Shown here one piece after another: positions 44,681-52,916 of a stretch of 64,000 nucleotides of DNA. The position numbers and the translations under genes are program-made. The notes beneath the pieces are model-generated. The model ran no database searches, was not told where the DNA came from, and was given only the letters and a program-made list of their open reading frames with translations. The stretch spans positions 1,024,001-1,088,000 of the forward strand of contig NZ_AP023423.1 of assembly GCF_021654335.1 (NCBI RefSeq). Reading direction: 5' to 3'. How positions within the stretch are numbered: position 1 is the first letter of the stretch; each line of letters starts with the position of its first letter. Source of the DNA: Sideroxyarcus emersonii. GTDB lineage: Bacteria; Pseudomonadota; Gammaproteobacteria; Burkholderiales; Gallionellaceae.

Positions 44681-45070
44681 TCAGGCGGTCGTGTTGATCA
44701 TGCTGCCAATTATTTGCCCGGTGCTTGAGGTGGGCGTGGATATCTGGGCGGGCAGCTTGTTGTCGAACGAGATCAACTTGGGAACGACGGTGTAGACGTC
44801 GCTGGATGACGCCTGCATGCTCTGGAACGCAGTGCTGGTCTGGACGCTGAGGTTGGCCTGGGTGGCTGTGGCTTGTGCCTGTGCGGCTTTCATTTCAAGC
44901 GAGCGCGCGTCGTCTTGCGCGCGGTCGGCAACGGCTCTGGCATCTCTGGCTTGTGCTTGCAGGGACTGTGCTGTCTGGGCGGCCTGGTCGGCAGCGCGTT
45001 GGACTTGCTGCGATTGGCCCTGCTGCCACAAGGAACTGGCACCGGCTGTAATGGATGCTGGACTTGGCAT
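44681..45070 (-). CDS. Ala/Gln-rich coiled-coil hypothetical protein
   Basis: 129 residues, no signal peptide. Residues 10-85 are a long Ala/Gln-rich amphipathic helix (QGQSQQVQRAADQAAQTAQS, then DRAQDDARSLEMKAAQAQA), and the tail (about 90-129) is rich in Ser/Thr. AGGAAAGGGGGATCGTC precedes the ATG. It resembles no family that I can name; similar helical proteins occur in filament and R-body-like systems, but nothing here supports that. Confidence 0.65.
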   Translation of the reverse strand: MPSPASITAGASSLWQQGQSQQVQRAADQAAQTAQSLQAQARDARAVADRAQDDARSLEMKAAQAQATATQANLSVQTSTAFQSMQASSSDVYTVVPKLISFDNKLPAQISTPTSSTGQIIGSMINTTA

Positions 45071-45240
45071 GACGATCCCCCTTTCCTGACGACTGCTCGC
45101 ATAACATACGCTTTTATCGTGCTTAATTCAATTGTCACTGCTGCCGATAGTGGTTTTGCCGACCTGCGCCGTATGGCATGCGAGCGGTACGGCTGCAACT
45201 GCTAGAATCGTCATCCTTATCACACGGGAGTATCCAGACC

Positions 45241-45990
45241 ATGAAAGCCCTGTTAGCGATCTTCATGTTTGTTGCAGTCCACTGCGCCTGGGCTGGGGAA
45301 GCGCCTGCCGCAAACCCGCCAGCAACAGGCACTGTCCACGGCGAGGTGCTTGAGGTCAAGGAGGTCGAGAACTTCACCTATCTGCGGCTGAAGACGCAGG
45401 ATGGCGAGACCTGGGCTGCGATCATCAAGGCGCCGGTGAAAGTCGGCGATACCATTGCGATCGAGCACGCGATCGTGATGACCGATTTCGAAAGCAAGTC
45501 GCTGAAAAAGACCTTCCCGTCGATCATTTTCGGCAGGTTGGGCGGTACCGGGGGGGCTGCCGATGCGGGCATGGGCGAAGAGCCGGCCATGGGCGGCGAG
45601 CGTCCGGCCAATGCCTTGGGCACGTCTTACGCCACGCTCCCTGCGAAGAAACAGGATGCGATCAACGACGAACACGTCGCCAGGGCAAAAGGGGAGAATG
45701 CGTGGAGCGTGGCCGAGGTCATGACCAAGGGGGCAAAACTCAAGGACAAGACGGTGCGGGTTCGCGGCAAGGTCGTCAAATACAACCCCGGCATCATGGG
45801 CAGGAACTGGGTGCACTTGCGCGACGGTTCGGGCAGCGCGGCCGACGGTACCAACGACATCCTGGTGACGACCGCGGACGAAGCCAAACCTGGCGATATC
45901 GTGACGGCCAAAGGCGTCGTCCGTGTCGACAAGGATTTCGGTGCGGGCTACTCCTACAAGGTATTGATCGAGGAAGCGACGTTGCAGTGA
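45241..45990 (+). CDS. Exported protein with two OB-fold-like (NrfJ-like) domains
   Basis: 249 residues with a signal peptide (1-19, HCAWA). The first domain (about 33-85) reads GTVHGEVLEVKEVENFTYLRLKTQDGETWAAIIK, like NrfJ. The second (about 170-249) reads TVRVRGKVVKYNPGIMGRNWVHLRDGSG ... DILVTT, an OB-fold also seen in periplasmic nucleotide- or metal-binding proteins. The linker is Gly/Met-rich. Possible role in haem-protein or metal assembly is inference. ATG 45241 gives the signal peptide. Confidence 0.78.
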   Translation: MKALLAIFMFVAVHCAWAGEAPAANPPATGTVHGEVLEVKEVENFTYLRLKTQDGETWAAIIKAPVKVGDTIAIEHAIVMTDFESKSLKKTFPSIIFGRLGGTGGAADAGMGEEPAMGGERPANALGTSYATLPAKKQDAINDEHVARAKGENAWSVAEVMTKGAKLKDKTVRVRGKVVKYNPGIMGRNWVHLRDGSGSAADGTNDILVTTADEAKPGDIVTAKGVVRVDKDFGAGYSYKVLIEEATLQ

Positions 45991-46013
45991 CTTTCGCTTT
46001 GTGCGGAAAGCAG

Positions 46014-46039
46014 AAGGCGGCCGTATGGCCGCCTTTTTT
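46014..46039 (+). terminator. Intrinsic terminator of the NrfJ-like gene
   Basis: AAGGCGGCC / GGCCGCCTT stem with a GTAT loop followed by T4. Strong. Confidence 0.87.
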
Positions 46040-46091
46040 GTGCGCGGCGGAAACGGTGTTGCAGATCGGATTTCGCGGACGCCCGGGGCGA

Positions 46092-48362
46092 TCAGGCTTC
46101 GGAGTCGACGAAGCGGATCGAATCGCCACCCGCTTCCTTGGCCAGGTACATCGCCTTGTCGGCCCACTTGATCAGGTCGTCCGGCGTGGCCTTGTTGCCG
46201 GTGAATACGAGCGCACCCAGGCTGGTGGTGCAATGATGGGTGACGGTCTTCTCCGGTTCCTTGTCGGTCTGGAACTTGATCGTATACGGTTCGGACACGA
46301 CCCGGCAGATCTTCTCCGCAACGCTGCGGGCCTGTGCGACCGACTGGGTTTTGCCGGTATCCAGTTCGTTCAGGACGATCACGAATTCGTCGCCGCCGAA
46401 GCGCGCGACGGTGTCCATCTGGCGTACGCAACTTTTCAGCCGGTTTGCCACTTCGACCAGCAGCAGGTCGCCGACGGCATGCCCGTACATGTCGTTTAGC
46501 GGCTTGAAGTTGTCCATGTCGAGGAACATGACTGCGGCATAACGGCCGCTGCGCATGCTGGCGGCGGCCGTTATGCCCAGGCGGTCGTTCAGCAGGCGAC
46601 GGTTGGGGAGTTGCGTCAGTGCATCGTAGAAAGCGAGATTGCGTATCTGGGCTTCCGCCAGCTTGCGTTCGGTGATGTCATGGATGATGGAGAACAGCAG
46701 CGGAGCGGTCCTGTAATGCACCGAGGACGAATGCACTTCCACGGTACGGATATCGCCATTCGCCAGGCGGTGGTCGAAGACGAAATAATCGCGATGATCG
46801 TCGATCGCATGCTGCATTTCGCGGGCGATCTCGGTTTCCGACAGCGTGTTGATGCTGCTCAGCAGCTTGCCGCGCAGGTTTTCCAGCGGGTAGCCATAGA
46901 ATCTGGCTGCTGCGGGGTTGGCGTCGACGATCATGCCGGAGCCGGGTTCGATCAGGAGCATGACGGCACTGTGCCGTTCGAACATCTGGCGGAACCGCTC
47001 TTCGCTTTCGCGCAATTCGGCCAGCATCTGCTTGCGTTCGGAAATGTCGACGAAGGTGGCGATCGCCCCCTGCATGACGCCCTTCTCCAGCAGGGGCTGC
47101 GACCAGTATTCCACGGATATGGGTTTGCCGTCCCTGGTCCAGAATACCTCGTCGATGGCGTGGATCTCCTGATTGTTGCGATAGGCGCTGTACATCCTGC
47201 ATTCCGAGGCCGGGTAGTGGCTGCCATCGGGATGGGAATGATGGATCAGCTCATGGATATGCTTGCCGATGACCTCGTCTTCGTGGTCGTAGCCGAGGAT
47301 GCGCAGGAACGCCCGGTTCACGAAGGTGCAGTTGCCGTCGGTGTCGACGCCGTATGCGCCTTCCGCCATCGAGTTGAGCAGCGAGTACATGCGCTGGTGC
47401 GATTCGCGCAAGGCGGTGACGTCCTGCACGATGCCCACCCCGCCCACGATTTTGCCGCTGCCGTTGCGCGAAGGAGCGCAGGTCATGGTCACCCACTTGT
47501 GCACTTCGCTGAGAGTGGAGGTATAAGGTCCCTCGTAATAACCCAGTTCCCCCTGCAGGGCCTGCTTCAGGGCGGGCAGGACGACCTGGTCCCTGAGCGT
47601 TTTCATGTCCAGTCCGATGAGGCGTTCGAGCGGGGCGTGCAGGATGTCGGCGAAGCGCTGGTTGCAATAGGTGATGACGAGGTCGGGGTCGTAGTGGAGG
47701 ATGCCGACGGGTGAATGGTTCAGCAGCAAACGGTAGCGTTCTTCCTCGGCTCTCGCGGCTTCCTCGCGCGTCGAGGCGGCAAGGCGCAATTCGATGTTCT
47801 CGCGAATGTGCCGGTGCATGTGGCGCAAGCTCACGATCATGAAGGCGAGATACAGCAGGCTGGCCATGCCCATCGCCTGGGAAGTGCGGTCTCCCGCGGC
47901 AAACAGGCGGACGATGGCCGGCAACAGCGCGGCGATGGAGAATCCGGTCGCGCCGATCAGGTCGGCTGCGTACGAGATCACGCCACCTGCCGTCAGGCCG
48001 GCCAGCATGAAGATGAGGAAAATCTGGTGATACGGGTCGTTGGCGGGGAACATCACGATGCCGGCCGATCCCCACACGATGCCGGCGGCGAGTACGCCGA
48101 GCCGGAATCTGTTCAGTTGTGCGCATGTGGCGGCGCTCTCGTCCAGTGCGGAGCGCTTGCAAACCACCGCCATCATGGCGCGGACGAGTGCGACCAGTAC
48201 GACCAGGGTGAGCCAGGCCACGATCACGCCAGGAGCGATCACGTCGCGCTGTACATAGGCAAGAACTGCGGCGAGCAGGGTGCTGGTAACGATGGATGCG
48301 TGACACGTGCCCAGCATTTGCCGGATCAGTGCAGCCTGTGTCGCTATCTTTTTGTCTGACAA
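46092..48362 (-). CDS. Membrane PAS-GGDEF diguanylate cyclase
   Basis: 757 residues from TTG 48362. N-terminal membrane domain with about six helices (about 20-190, MASE-like), then three PAS domains (about 215-590) with HNLP-type linkers ERKQMLAELRESEERFRQM, and a C-terminal GGDEF (about 595-757, FGGDEFVIVL near 655, intact). Probable diguanylate cyclase sensing through the membrane domain. TTG chosen because GGGGAAAACAC precedes it; ATG 48425 lies in the conserved leader and is in frame. Driven by P3 with leader L3. Confidence 0.9.
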   Translation of the reverse strand: MSDKKIATQAALIRQMLGTCHASIVTSTLLAAVLAYVQRDVIAPGVIVAWLTLVVLVALVRAMMAVVCKRSALDESAATCAQLNRFRLGVLAAGIVWGSAGIVMFPANDPYHQIFLIFMLAGLTAGGVISYAADLIGATGFSIAALLPAIVRLFAAGDRTSQAMGMASLLYLAFMIVSLRHMHRHIRENIELRLAASTREEAARAEEERYRLLLNHSPVGILHYDPDLVITYCNQRFADILHAPLERLIGLDMKTLRDQVVLPALKQALQGELGYYEGPYTSTLSEVHKWVTMTCAPSRNGSGKIVGGVGIVQDVTALRESHQRMYSLLNSMAEGAYGVDTDGNCTFVNRAFLRILGYDHEDEVIGKHIHELIHHSHPDGSHYPASECRMYSAYRNNQEIHAIDEVFWTRDGKPISVEYWSQPLLEKGVMQGAIATFVDISERKQMLAELRESEERFRQMFERHSAVMLLIEPGSGMIVDANPAAARFYGYPLENLRGKLLSSINTLSETEIAREMQHAIDDHRDYFVFDHRLANGDIRTVEVHSSSVHYRTAPLLFSIIHDITERKLAEAQIRNLAFYDALTQLPNRRLLNDRLGITAAASMRSGRYAAVMFLDMDNFKPLNDMYGHAVGDLLLVEVANRLKSCVRQMDTVARFGGDEFVIVLNELDTGKTQSVAQARSVAEKICRVVSEPYTIKFQTDKEPEKTVTHHCTTSLGALVFTGNKATPDDLIKWADKAMYLAKEAGGDSIRFVDSEA

Positions 48363-48430
48363 GTGTTTTCCCCATTTGCAGCGGGGAGAGTTGCAGATCC
48401 CCGCGTCCCGCTGTTGCGGGACCATCGCCT

Positions 48431-48522
48431 TGCGCCAGCTCCTGTTCTGGGGATGCCGCCCCGGACCTCTTACCGTACGTGCGATGAGATGTGCCGTGGG
48501 GGGCGGATTTGCAAGTGTACGA
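48431..48522 (-). ncRNA. Conserved leader segment L3 (membrane GGDEF gene)
   Basis: CTTGCAAATCCGCC, CATCGCAC, GGCGG-ATCCCC, then AGAACAGGAGCTGGCGCAA, which matches L1 almost base for base. It lies between P3 and the GGDEF gene; 5' UTR about 150 nt. The in-frame ATG at 48425 sits just behind it. Confidence 0.55.
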
Positions 48523-48552
48523 ACTGTAGGGGAGTTGGCGGTGCCGTGTCAA
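48523..48552 (-). promoter_or_regulatory. Promoter P3 (membrane GGDEF gene)
   Basis: Minus strand TTGACA, 18-nt spacer, TACAGT, then TCG. Divergent from the kinase gene at 48647, so this intergenic region serves both. Confidence 0.75.
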
Positions 48553-48646
48553 TCAACGAGCGGGGGACGTGCCGGCATGTTCGCCCGCGGCGGCCTGCGA
48601 CAGAACTGTTATCATAGCGGCAGGGACAGGGTTGATATCGTTTGAC

Positions 48647-51010
48647 ATGACAATAAAAAGAATAGGTCGCTTCACCATCATTCGCGAACTTGGCCGGGGA
48701 GCCCAGGGAGCGGTCTATCTCGCATACGATCCCCAGCTGGATCGCCAGGTGGCCATCAAGACGCTGCGTCCGGGCGCCGCACAGACCGAGATCCTGTTGC
48801 GCGAGGCGCGTATCGTCAGCAAATTGCAGCACGCCAATATCGTGCCCCTGCACGACGCAGGCGAGAGCGATGGTTCGGCCTACCTGGTTTGTGCCTATAT
48901 CGAAGGCGGCACGCTGGCGACCATGCTGCAGCACGGGGCCTTGCCTGCGGTGAAGTCGGCCGAGATCGCCTGCTACCTGCTGGATGCGCTGGAATATGCC
49001 CACCAGCATGGTGTGATGCACCTCGATATCAAGCCCGCCAACATCATGATCGGACAGCGCGGCCAGCCCATGCTGACGGATTTCGGTATCGCCAGGCTGA
49101 TCCAGGGGCAGAGCGAAGCGAGCCGAGAGGTGGTCGGTTCTCCGCAATACATGGCACCGGAGAGCATCAACGGCGAAGGAGTGAATGCCAGCTCGGACCT
49201 CTATTCGCTCGGCATCGTGCTGTACGAGATGGTCACCGGGGTGGTCGCCTTCCAGGGCGAGAACGTGATGCAGATACTGAATCGCGTCGCACATGAACCC
49301 GTGGCTGCACCCTCCGCCCATAACGCCGAACTGGACGAAAAGCTGGAGGCCATCATTCTGAAATCGGTCGGCAAGCGCAGGGAAGAGCGCTATCCGGATG
49401 CGGCTGCCATGCGCGCCGCACTGAAGGAGTATCTCGGCGGGATCGGCGAGGCGGCCGCCAACGATAGCCACAGCACGCTGGATTTCCTGTTGCGGCGCAT
49501 GCGCAGCAAGAGCGATTTCCCCGCGCTGTCCAACATCATCACAGAGATCAACCAGATCGTGGCTTCGGAATCGGACAGCGCGAACAAGCTGGCACGCGTG
49601 ATCCTGCAGGATTTCGCGCTGACCAACAAGCTGCTGCGGCTGGTCAACACGGTCTCGTACGGTCAGTTCGGCGGCAACATCAGCACGATCTCCAAAGCCG
49701 TGGTGATCATGGGTTTCGAGACGGTGCGCAACATCGCGATGTCGCTGATCATGCTCGAATTCATGCAGAACAAGTCGCTGGCACACCAGCTCAAGGACGA
49801 GGTGATCGCCGCGTTCTTCGCCGGCGTGGTGGCGACGCAGCTGGCCGTGGGCCGCAACATCCGCGATGCCGAGGAGCTGATGATCTGCGCGATGTTCCAG
49901 AATCTCGGCCGCATGCTGGTGACCTACTATTTCTTCGAAGAGAGCCAGGAGATCGCGCGCTTGATCGAACAGGGGCTGACGGAGGAGCAGGCTGCGATCA
50001 AGGTGCTGGGGCTGACCCATAACGAGATCGGCATCGGGGTGGCCAGGAGCTGGAGTTTCCCGAAGCGCTTGCTGGACGGCATGGAGAAGCTGCCGCAGGG
50101 CGAAGCGGTGAAGAAGCCCAAGACCGAGGCGGAACACATGAAAGCCACGGTGAACATGGCGAACGAACTGTGCGTGATCGCCGCAGCGACGGCGACCCAG
50201 GAGAAGGCGCAGGCCTTGAACCGGCTGCGTTTGCGCTACCAGGATGCCATCGACATTTCCGAGCGCAAGCTGAACGATGCGCTGGAAAGCGGGTTGAAGG
50301 AACTGTCGCGCCGGGCGATGACGCTGGAGATCAACACGGCGCGCAGCCCGCTGGTGAAGAAGGTTCGGCAATGGAGCGGGCTCCCGGTAGAGCAGCCGGC
50401 CGCTGAACACAGGGAACAGCGCGAAGGGATGAACGGTGTGCATGGCATCGAGTCGGTCCTGAACGCGGAGGCGCAGGAAGATGCATCTGCGAGACCCGAT
50501 CCCGAGACCGTGATGGGCGCCGGCATCCAGGACGTGACCAATTCGCTGGTGGAGGATTTCAATCTCAACGATGTGTTGCTGATGGTGCTGGAGACCATCT
50601 ACCGGGGGCTGGGATTCAAGCGCGCCATCATCTGTATCCGCGACAACAAGAGCAATGCCATGGTGGCGCGCATGGGACTCGGCGAGGATGTCGATGCGGT
50701 GATCCCGCGTTTCCGTTTCAACCTGGCGTTCGAACCGGATGTGTTCCATCTGGCGGTCGACAAGGGCGTCGATATCGTGATCGAGGACCTGCGCGCGGAG
50801 AGCATCGCGAGCAAGGTGCCGGCATGGTACCGGGGACTGATCGATGCGCAGAGTTTCATCCTGCTGCCCATCGTCATCAACAAGAAGACGCTCGGCCTGT
50901 TTTATGCCGACATGCAACAGGCCAACAGCCTGAAACTCTCGGAGCGCCAGTTGTCCCTGTTGCGCACTCTGCGCAACCAGGCGGTGTTGGCCATCAAGCA
51001 GAAGATGTAG
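48647..51010 (+). CDS. Ser/Thr protein kinase-HDOD-GAF fusion
   Basis: 787 residues. Kinase domain 1-265: glycine loop LGRGAQGAVYLA (16-25), lysine K38, catalytic loop HLDIKPANIM with D127 and K129, D145-F146-G147 and APE-like MAPESI. The usual HRD is HLD, so activity is likely but the Arg of HRD is missing. HDOD domain about 290-500 (FPALSNIITEINQIVASESDSANKLARVILQDFALTNKLLR, then HNEIGIGVARSWSFPKRL). GAF domain about 640-787. Probably a signalling protein linked to c-di-GMP or virulence-type control; no partner adjacent. ATG 48647 chosen by the kinase start. Confidence 0.9.
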   Translation: MTIKRIGRFTIIRELGRGAQGAVYLAYDPQLDRQVAIKTLRPGAAQTEILLREARIVSKLQHANIVPLHDAGESDGSAYLVCAYIEGGTLATMLQHGALPAVKSAEIACYLLDALEYAHQHGVMHLDIKPANIMIGQRGQPMLTDFGIARLIQGQSEASREVVGSPQYMAPESINGEGVNASSDLYSLGIVLYEMVTGVVAFQGENVMQILNRVAHEPVAAPSAHNAELDEKLEAIILKSVGKRREERYPDAAAMRAALKEYLGGIGEAAANDSHSTLDFLLRRMRSKSDFPALSNIITEINQIVASESDSANKLARVILQDFALTNKLLRLVNTVSYGQFGGNISTISKAVVIMGFETVRNIAMSLIMLEFMQNKSLAHQLKDEVIAAFFAGVVATQLAVGRNIRDAEELMICAMFQNLGRMLVTYYFFEESQEIARLIEQGLTEEQAAIKVLGLTHNEIGIGVARSWSFPKRLLDGMEKLPQGEAVKKPKTEAEHMKATVNMANELCVIAAATATQEKAQALNRLRLRYQDAIDISERKLNDALESGLKELSRRAMTLEINTARSPLVKKVRQWSGLPVEQPAAEHREQREGMNGVHGIESVLNAEAQEDASARPDPETVMGAGIQDVTNSLVEDFNLNDVLLMVLETIYRGLGFKRAIICIRDNKSNAMVARMGLGEDVDAVIPRFRFNLAFEPDVFHLAVDKGVDIVIEDLRAESIASKVPAWYRGLIDAQSFILLPIVINKKTLGLFYADMQQANSLKLSERQLSLLRTLRNQAVLAIKQKM

Positions 51011-51046
51011 CAGCCGCGCATGGGCTCCGCCCCGCCGGGGCGAGGG

Positions 51047-51052
51047 TATAAT
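51047..51052 (+). promoter_or_regulatory. TATAAT -10 box of djlA
   Basis: GGGTATAATGCG. It overlaps the first possible ATG (51051), so that ATG cannot be in a transcript made from this promoter. Confidence 0.55.
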
Positions 51053-51101
51053 GCGCCCCCTTTTTGCGGCTGCCGGCCGCGCGTTCATTTCTGGAGTTGC
51101 C

Positions 51102-51875
51102 TTGTTCAAACTTATCGGTGTCGTTGCGGGTTATTGGCTGCTTGGTTTCTGGGGCGGCCTGCTGGGATTTTTCATCGGTTCATTCATCGATCGCGTCAGG
51201 GTGTACGGCTCGGGCGGCATGAATCCGCTGCAGAACGCATTGCGCCAGGCGGTGTTCCTGGAGACCGTGTTCATCTCGATGGGCAAGCTGGCCAAGGCGG
51301 ACGGGCACGTGTCGCAGGATGAGATCGACCATGTCGAACAGTTCATGCAGAAGCTCGGCATGTCCGCCGAGCATCGGCTGCAGGCGATCGCCCTGTTCAA
51401 GCAGGGGGCCGACCCGGCCTTCGACATCGCGCCGACCTATGCGCGGTTCATGGCCGTTTGCGGGCACACGCGGAACCTGAAGGATGTGCTGCTGGTGTAC
51501 CTGATCGTGATGGCGCTGGCGGACGGCCATTTCCACCCGGCCGAAGAGGCGTTGCTGATCGACATCGCCGCACGCCTCGGCTACGACCAGGCGACCTTCC
51601 GCCGCATGATGGACATGGTGTTGAACCAGAGCCATTTTGCCGGCCAGCAGGCCGACCCGGCCGCTGCGCTGAACGATGCCTACAAGGCGCTGGGCGTGAG
51701 CAAAGACAGCAGCGATACCGAGATCAAGCGCGCCTACCGCAAACTGATGAGCCAGTATCATCCCGACAAGCTGATCGGGCAGGGCATGCCGGAGGATATG
51801 GTCGCCATGGCGACCGAGCAGGCCAAGGAGATCCAGGTCGCCTACGACCTGATCAAGAAGAGCCGCAACCTCTGA
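51102..51875 (+). CDS. djlA: Co-chaperone DjlA (membrane-anchored J-domain protein)
   Basis: 257 residues from TTG 51102. N-terminal membrane segment with GFWGGLLGFFIGSFID, a TerB-like helical domain (about 50-170, MGKLAKADGHVSQDEIDHVEQFM and DGHFHPAEEALL), and a C-terminal J domain (about 195-257) with the HPD motif in SQYHPDKL. Recruits DnaK at the inner membrane. TTG with TGGAGTTGCC upstream preferred over ATG 51051, which lies in the -10 box. Confidence 0.92.
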   Translation: MFKLIGVVAGYWLLGFWGGLLGFFIGSFIDRVRVYGSGGMNPLQNALRQAVFLETVFISMGKLAKADGHVSQDEIDHVEQFMQKLGMSAEHRLQAIALFKQGADPAFDIAPTYARFMAVCGHTRNLKDVLLVYLIVMALADGHFHPAEEALLIDIAARLGYDQATFRRMMDMVLNQSHFAGQQADPAAALNDAYKALGVSKDSSDTEIKRAYRKLMSQYHPDKLIGQGMPEDMVAMATEQAKEIQVAYDLIKKSRNL

Positions 51876-51884
51876 GCCTGGCGG

Positions 51885-52700
51885 TCATTTCCTGCGCGCA
51901 AACGACACCAGTTCGCCTTGCGACGCGATGTCCACCTGCAGGAAGCCGAACTTGTTCACTTTGATTTCTGCGGGTTGCGGTGCTCGGTCCGCCATCAGGT
52001 AAACGCCGGCCCCCGTTTGCGGGTTGAAGATCATCTTGAGTTCGTCGACCGTTCCGGATTCCCTGATCTTGCCCCCGTTCCTGGGGGCGGTATCGAAGAA
52101 GGCCACCATCTGCGCCCCGGATTGATAGATCTTCAGGTCGAAATCCTCGTTGTACCAGATGCCGCTGAGCGCATTTGCGGCGGTCTCCTTGTAATCCGCG
52201 CTCTTTCTTTCCCATAGCGGCACGACGTGGTTCACGTTCTTCAGGTACAGGCCGCTCTGTTCATAGCGGTTGTACTGGACGGGGATCATGGTCGTGGTGG
52301 TGCCGTAACTGTACGAGGTGCCGTAGAACGGTGCATTGCCGCTGAAGCCGCTGACGTACGAGGTGCTGTTGGTGGGGGCGATGGCGGGCACGAAAGATGT
52401 CTGCCTGCCCCTGAACTGCGAGGTGGTCACGAACACGTCGGCGCCTATCGATTTGGCGAATCCGACGGAGGCTCGCGGATCCTCGTATGCGCCATTGAAT
52501 TCGGAGCGGCCGATGATCAGGAAATCGCTGTAGAGCAATTCGTATATGTCGCGGATGTTGACGTTGCGGTATTCGAACAGCAGCACGTTCGTGGTGGGCG
52601 GGTACCTGGCGGGTGCGGCCTGCCGGTAGGATTCCTGGTGCTGCAATGTCGCACAAGCCGCCAGCGAGGCCAGCATCAGTATCGCGATCAGTCTTCTCAT
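51885..52700 (-). CDS. Predicted lipoprotein of unknown function
   Basis: 271 residues. Lipobox ASLAAC after MRRLIAILML. The mature part begins with a Tyr/Arg-rich region (ESYRQAAPARYPPTTNVLLFEY), a SIGADVFVTTSQFRGRQTSF segment, a Ser/Tyr/Thr/Gly-rich stretch (about 140-170) and a C-terminal beta-rich part. No family recognised. Start 52700 fixed by the signal peptide. Convergent with djlA. Confidence 0.8.
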   Translation of the reverse strand: MRRLIAILMLASLAACATLQHQESYRQAAPARYPPTTNVLLFEYRNVNIRDIYELLYSDFLIIGRSEFNGAYEDPRASVGFAKSIGADVFVTTSQFRGRQTSFVPAIAPTNSTSYVSGFSGNAPFYGTSYSYGTTTTMIPVQYNRYEQSGLYLKNVNHVVPLWERKSADYKETAANALSGIWYNEDFDLKIYQSGAQMVAFFDTAPRNGGKIRESGTVDELKMIFNPQTGAGVYLMADRAPQPAEIKVNKFGFLQVDIASQGELVSFARRK

Positions 52701-52916
52701 GTTCGCTTCTCCTTGCGTGCATGGTGTGCATGGCATTCTAACTCGCCGGCAGGACGGCAGCATGCCTGGTCCTGCCCGGCGCACATGGCCTGGCATGCCG
52801 GCCGACATGGACAAGCACGGCATTGGCTTATATAGTCCGGCCACACCTCAGTGGCTGGTCAAACAAGAAGAGGTGGTCGGAGGGGTGGTGTGGACTTGCA
52901 CGTCGAAGCGTGAGAG

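Noticed and set aside
43362..45070. Prophage remnant
   Set aside because: Only the spanin-like pair suggests phage; no integrase, capsid, tail or lysin genes and no att-like repeats were seen, so a prophage is not called.
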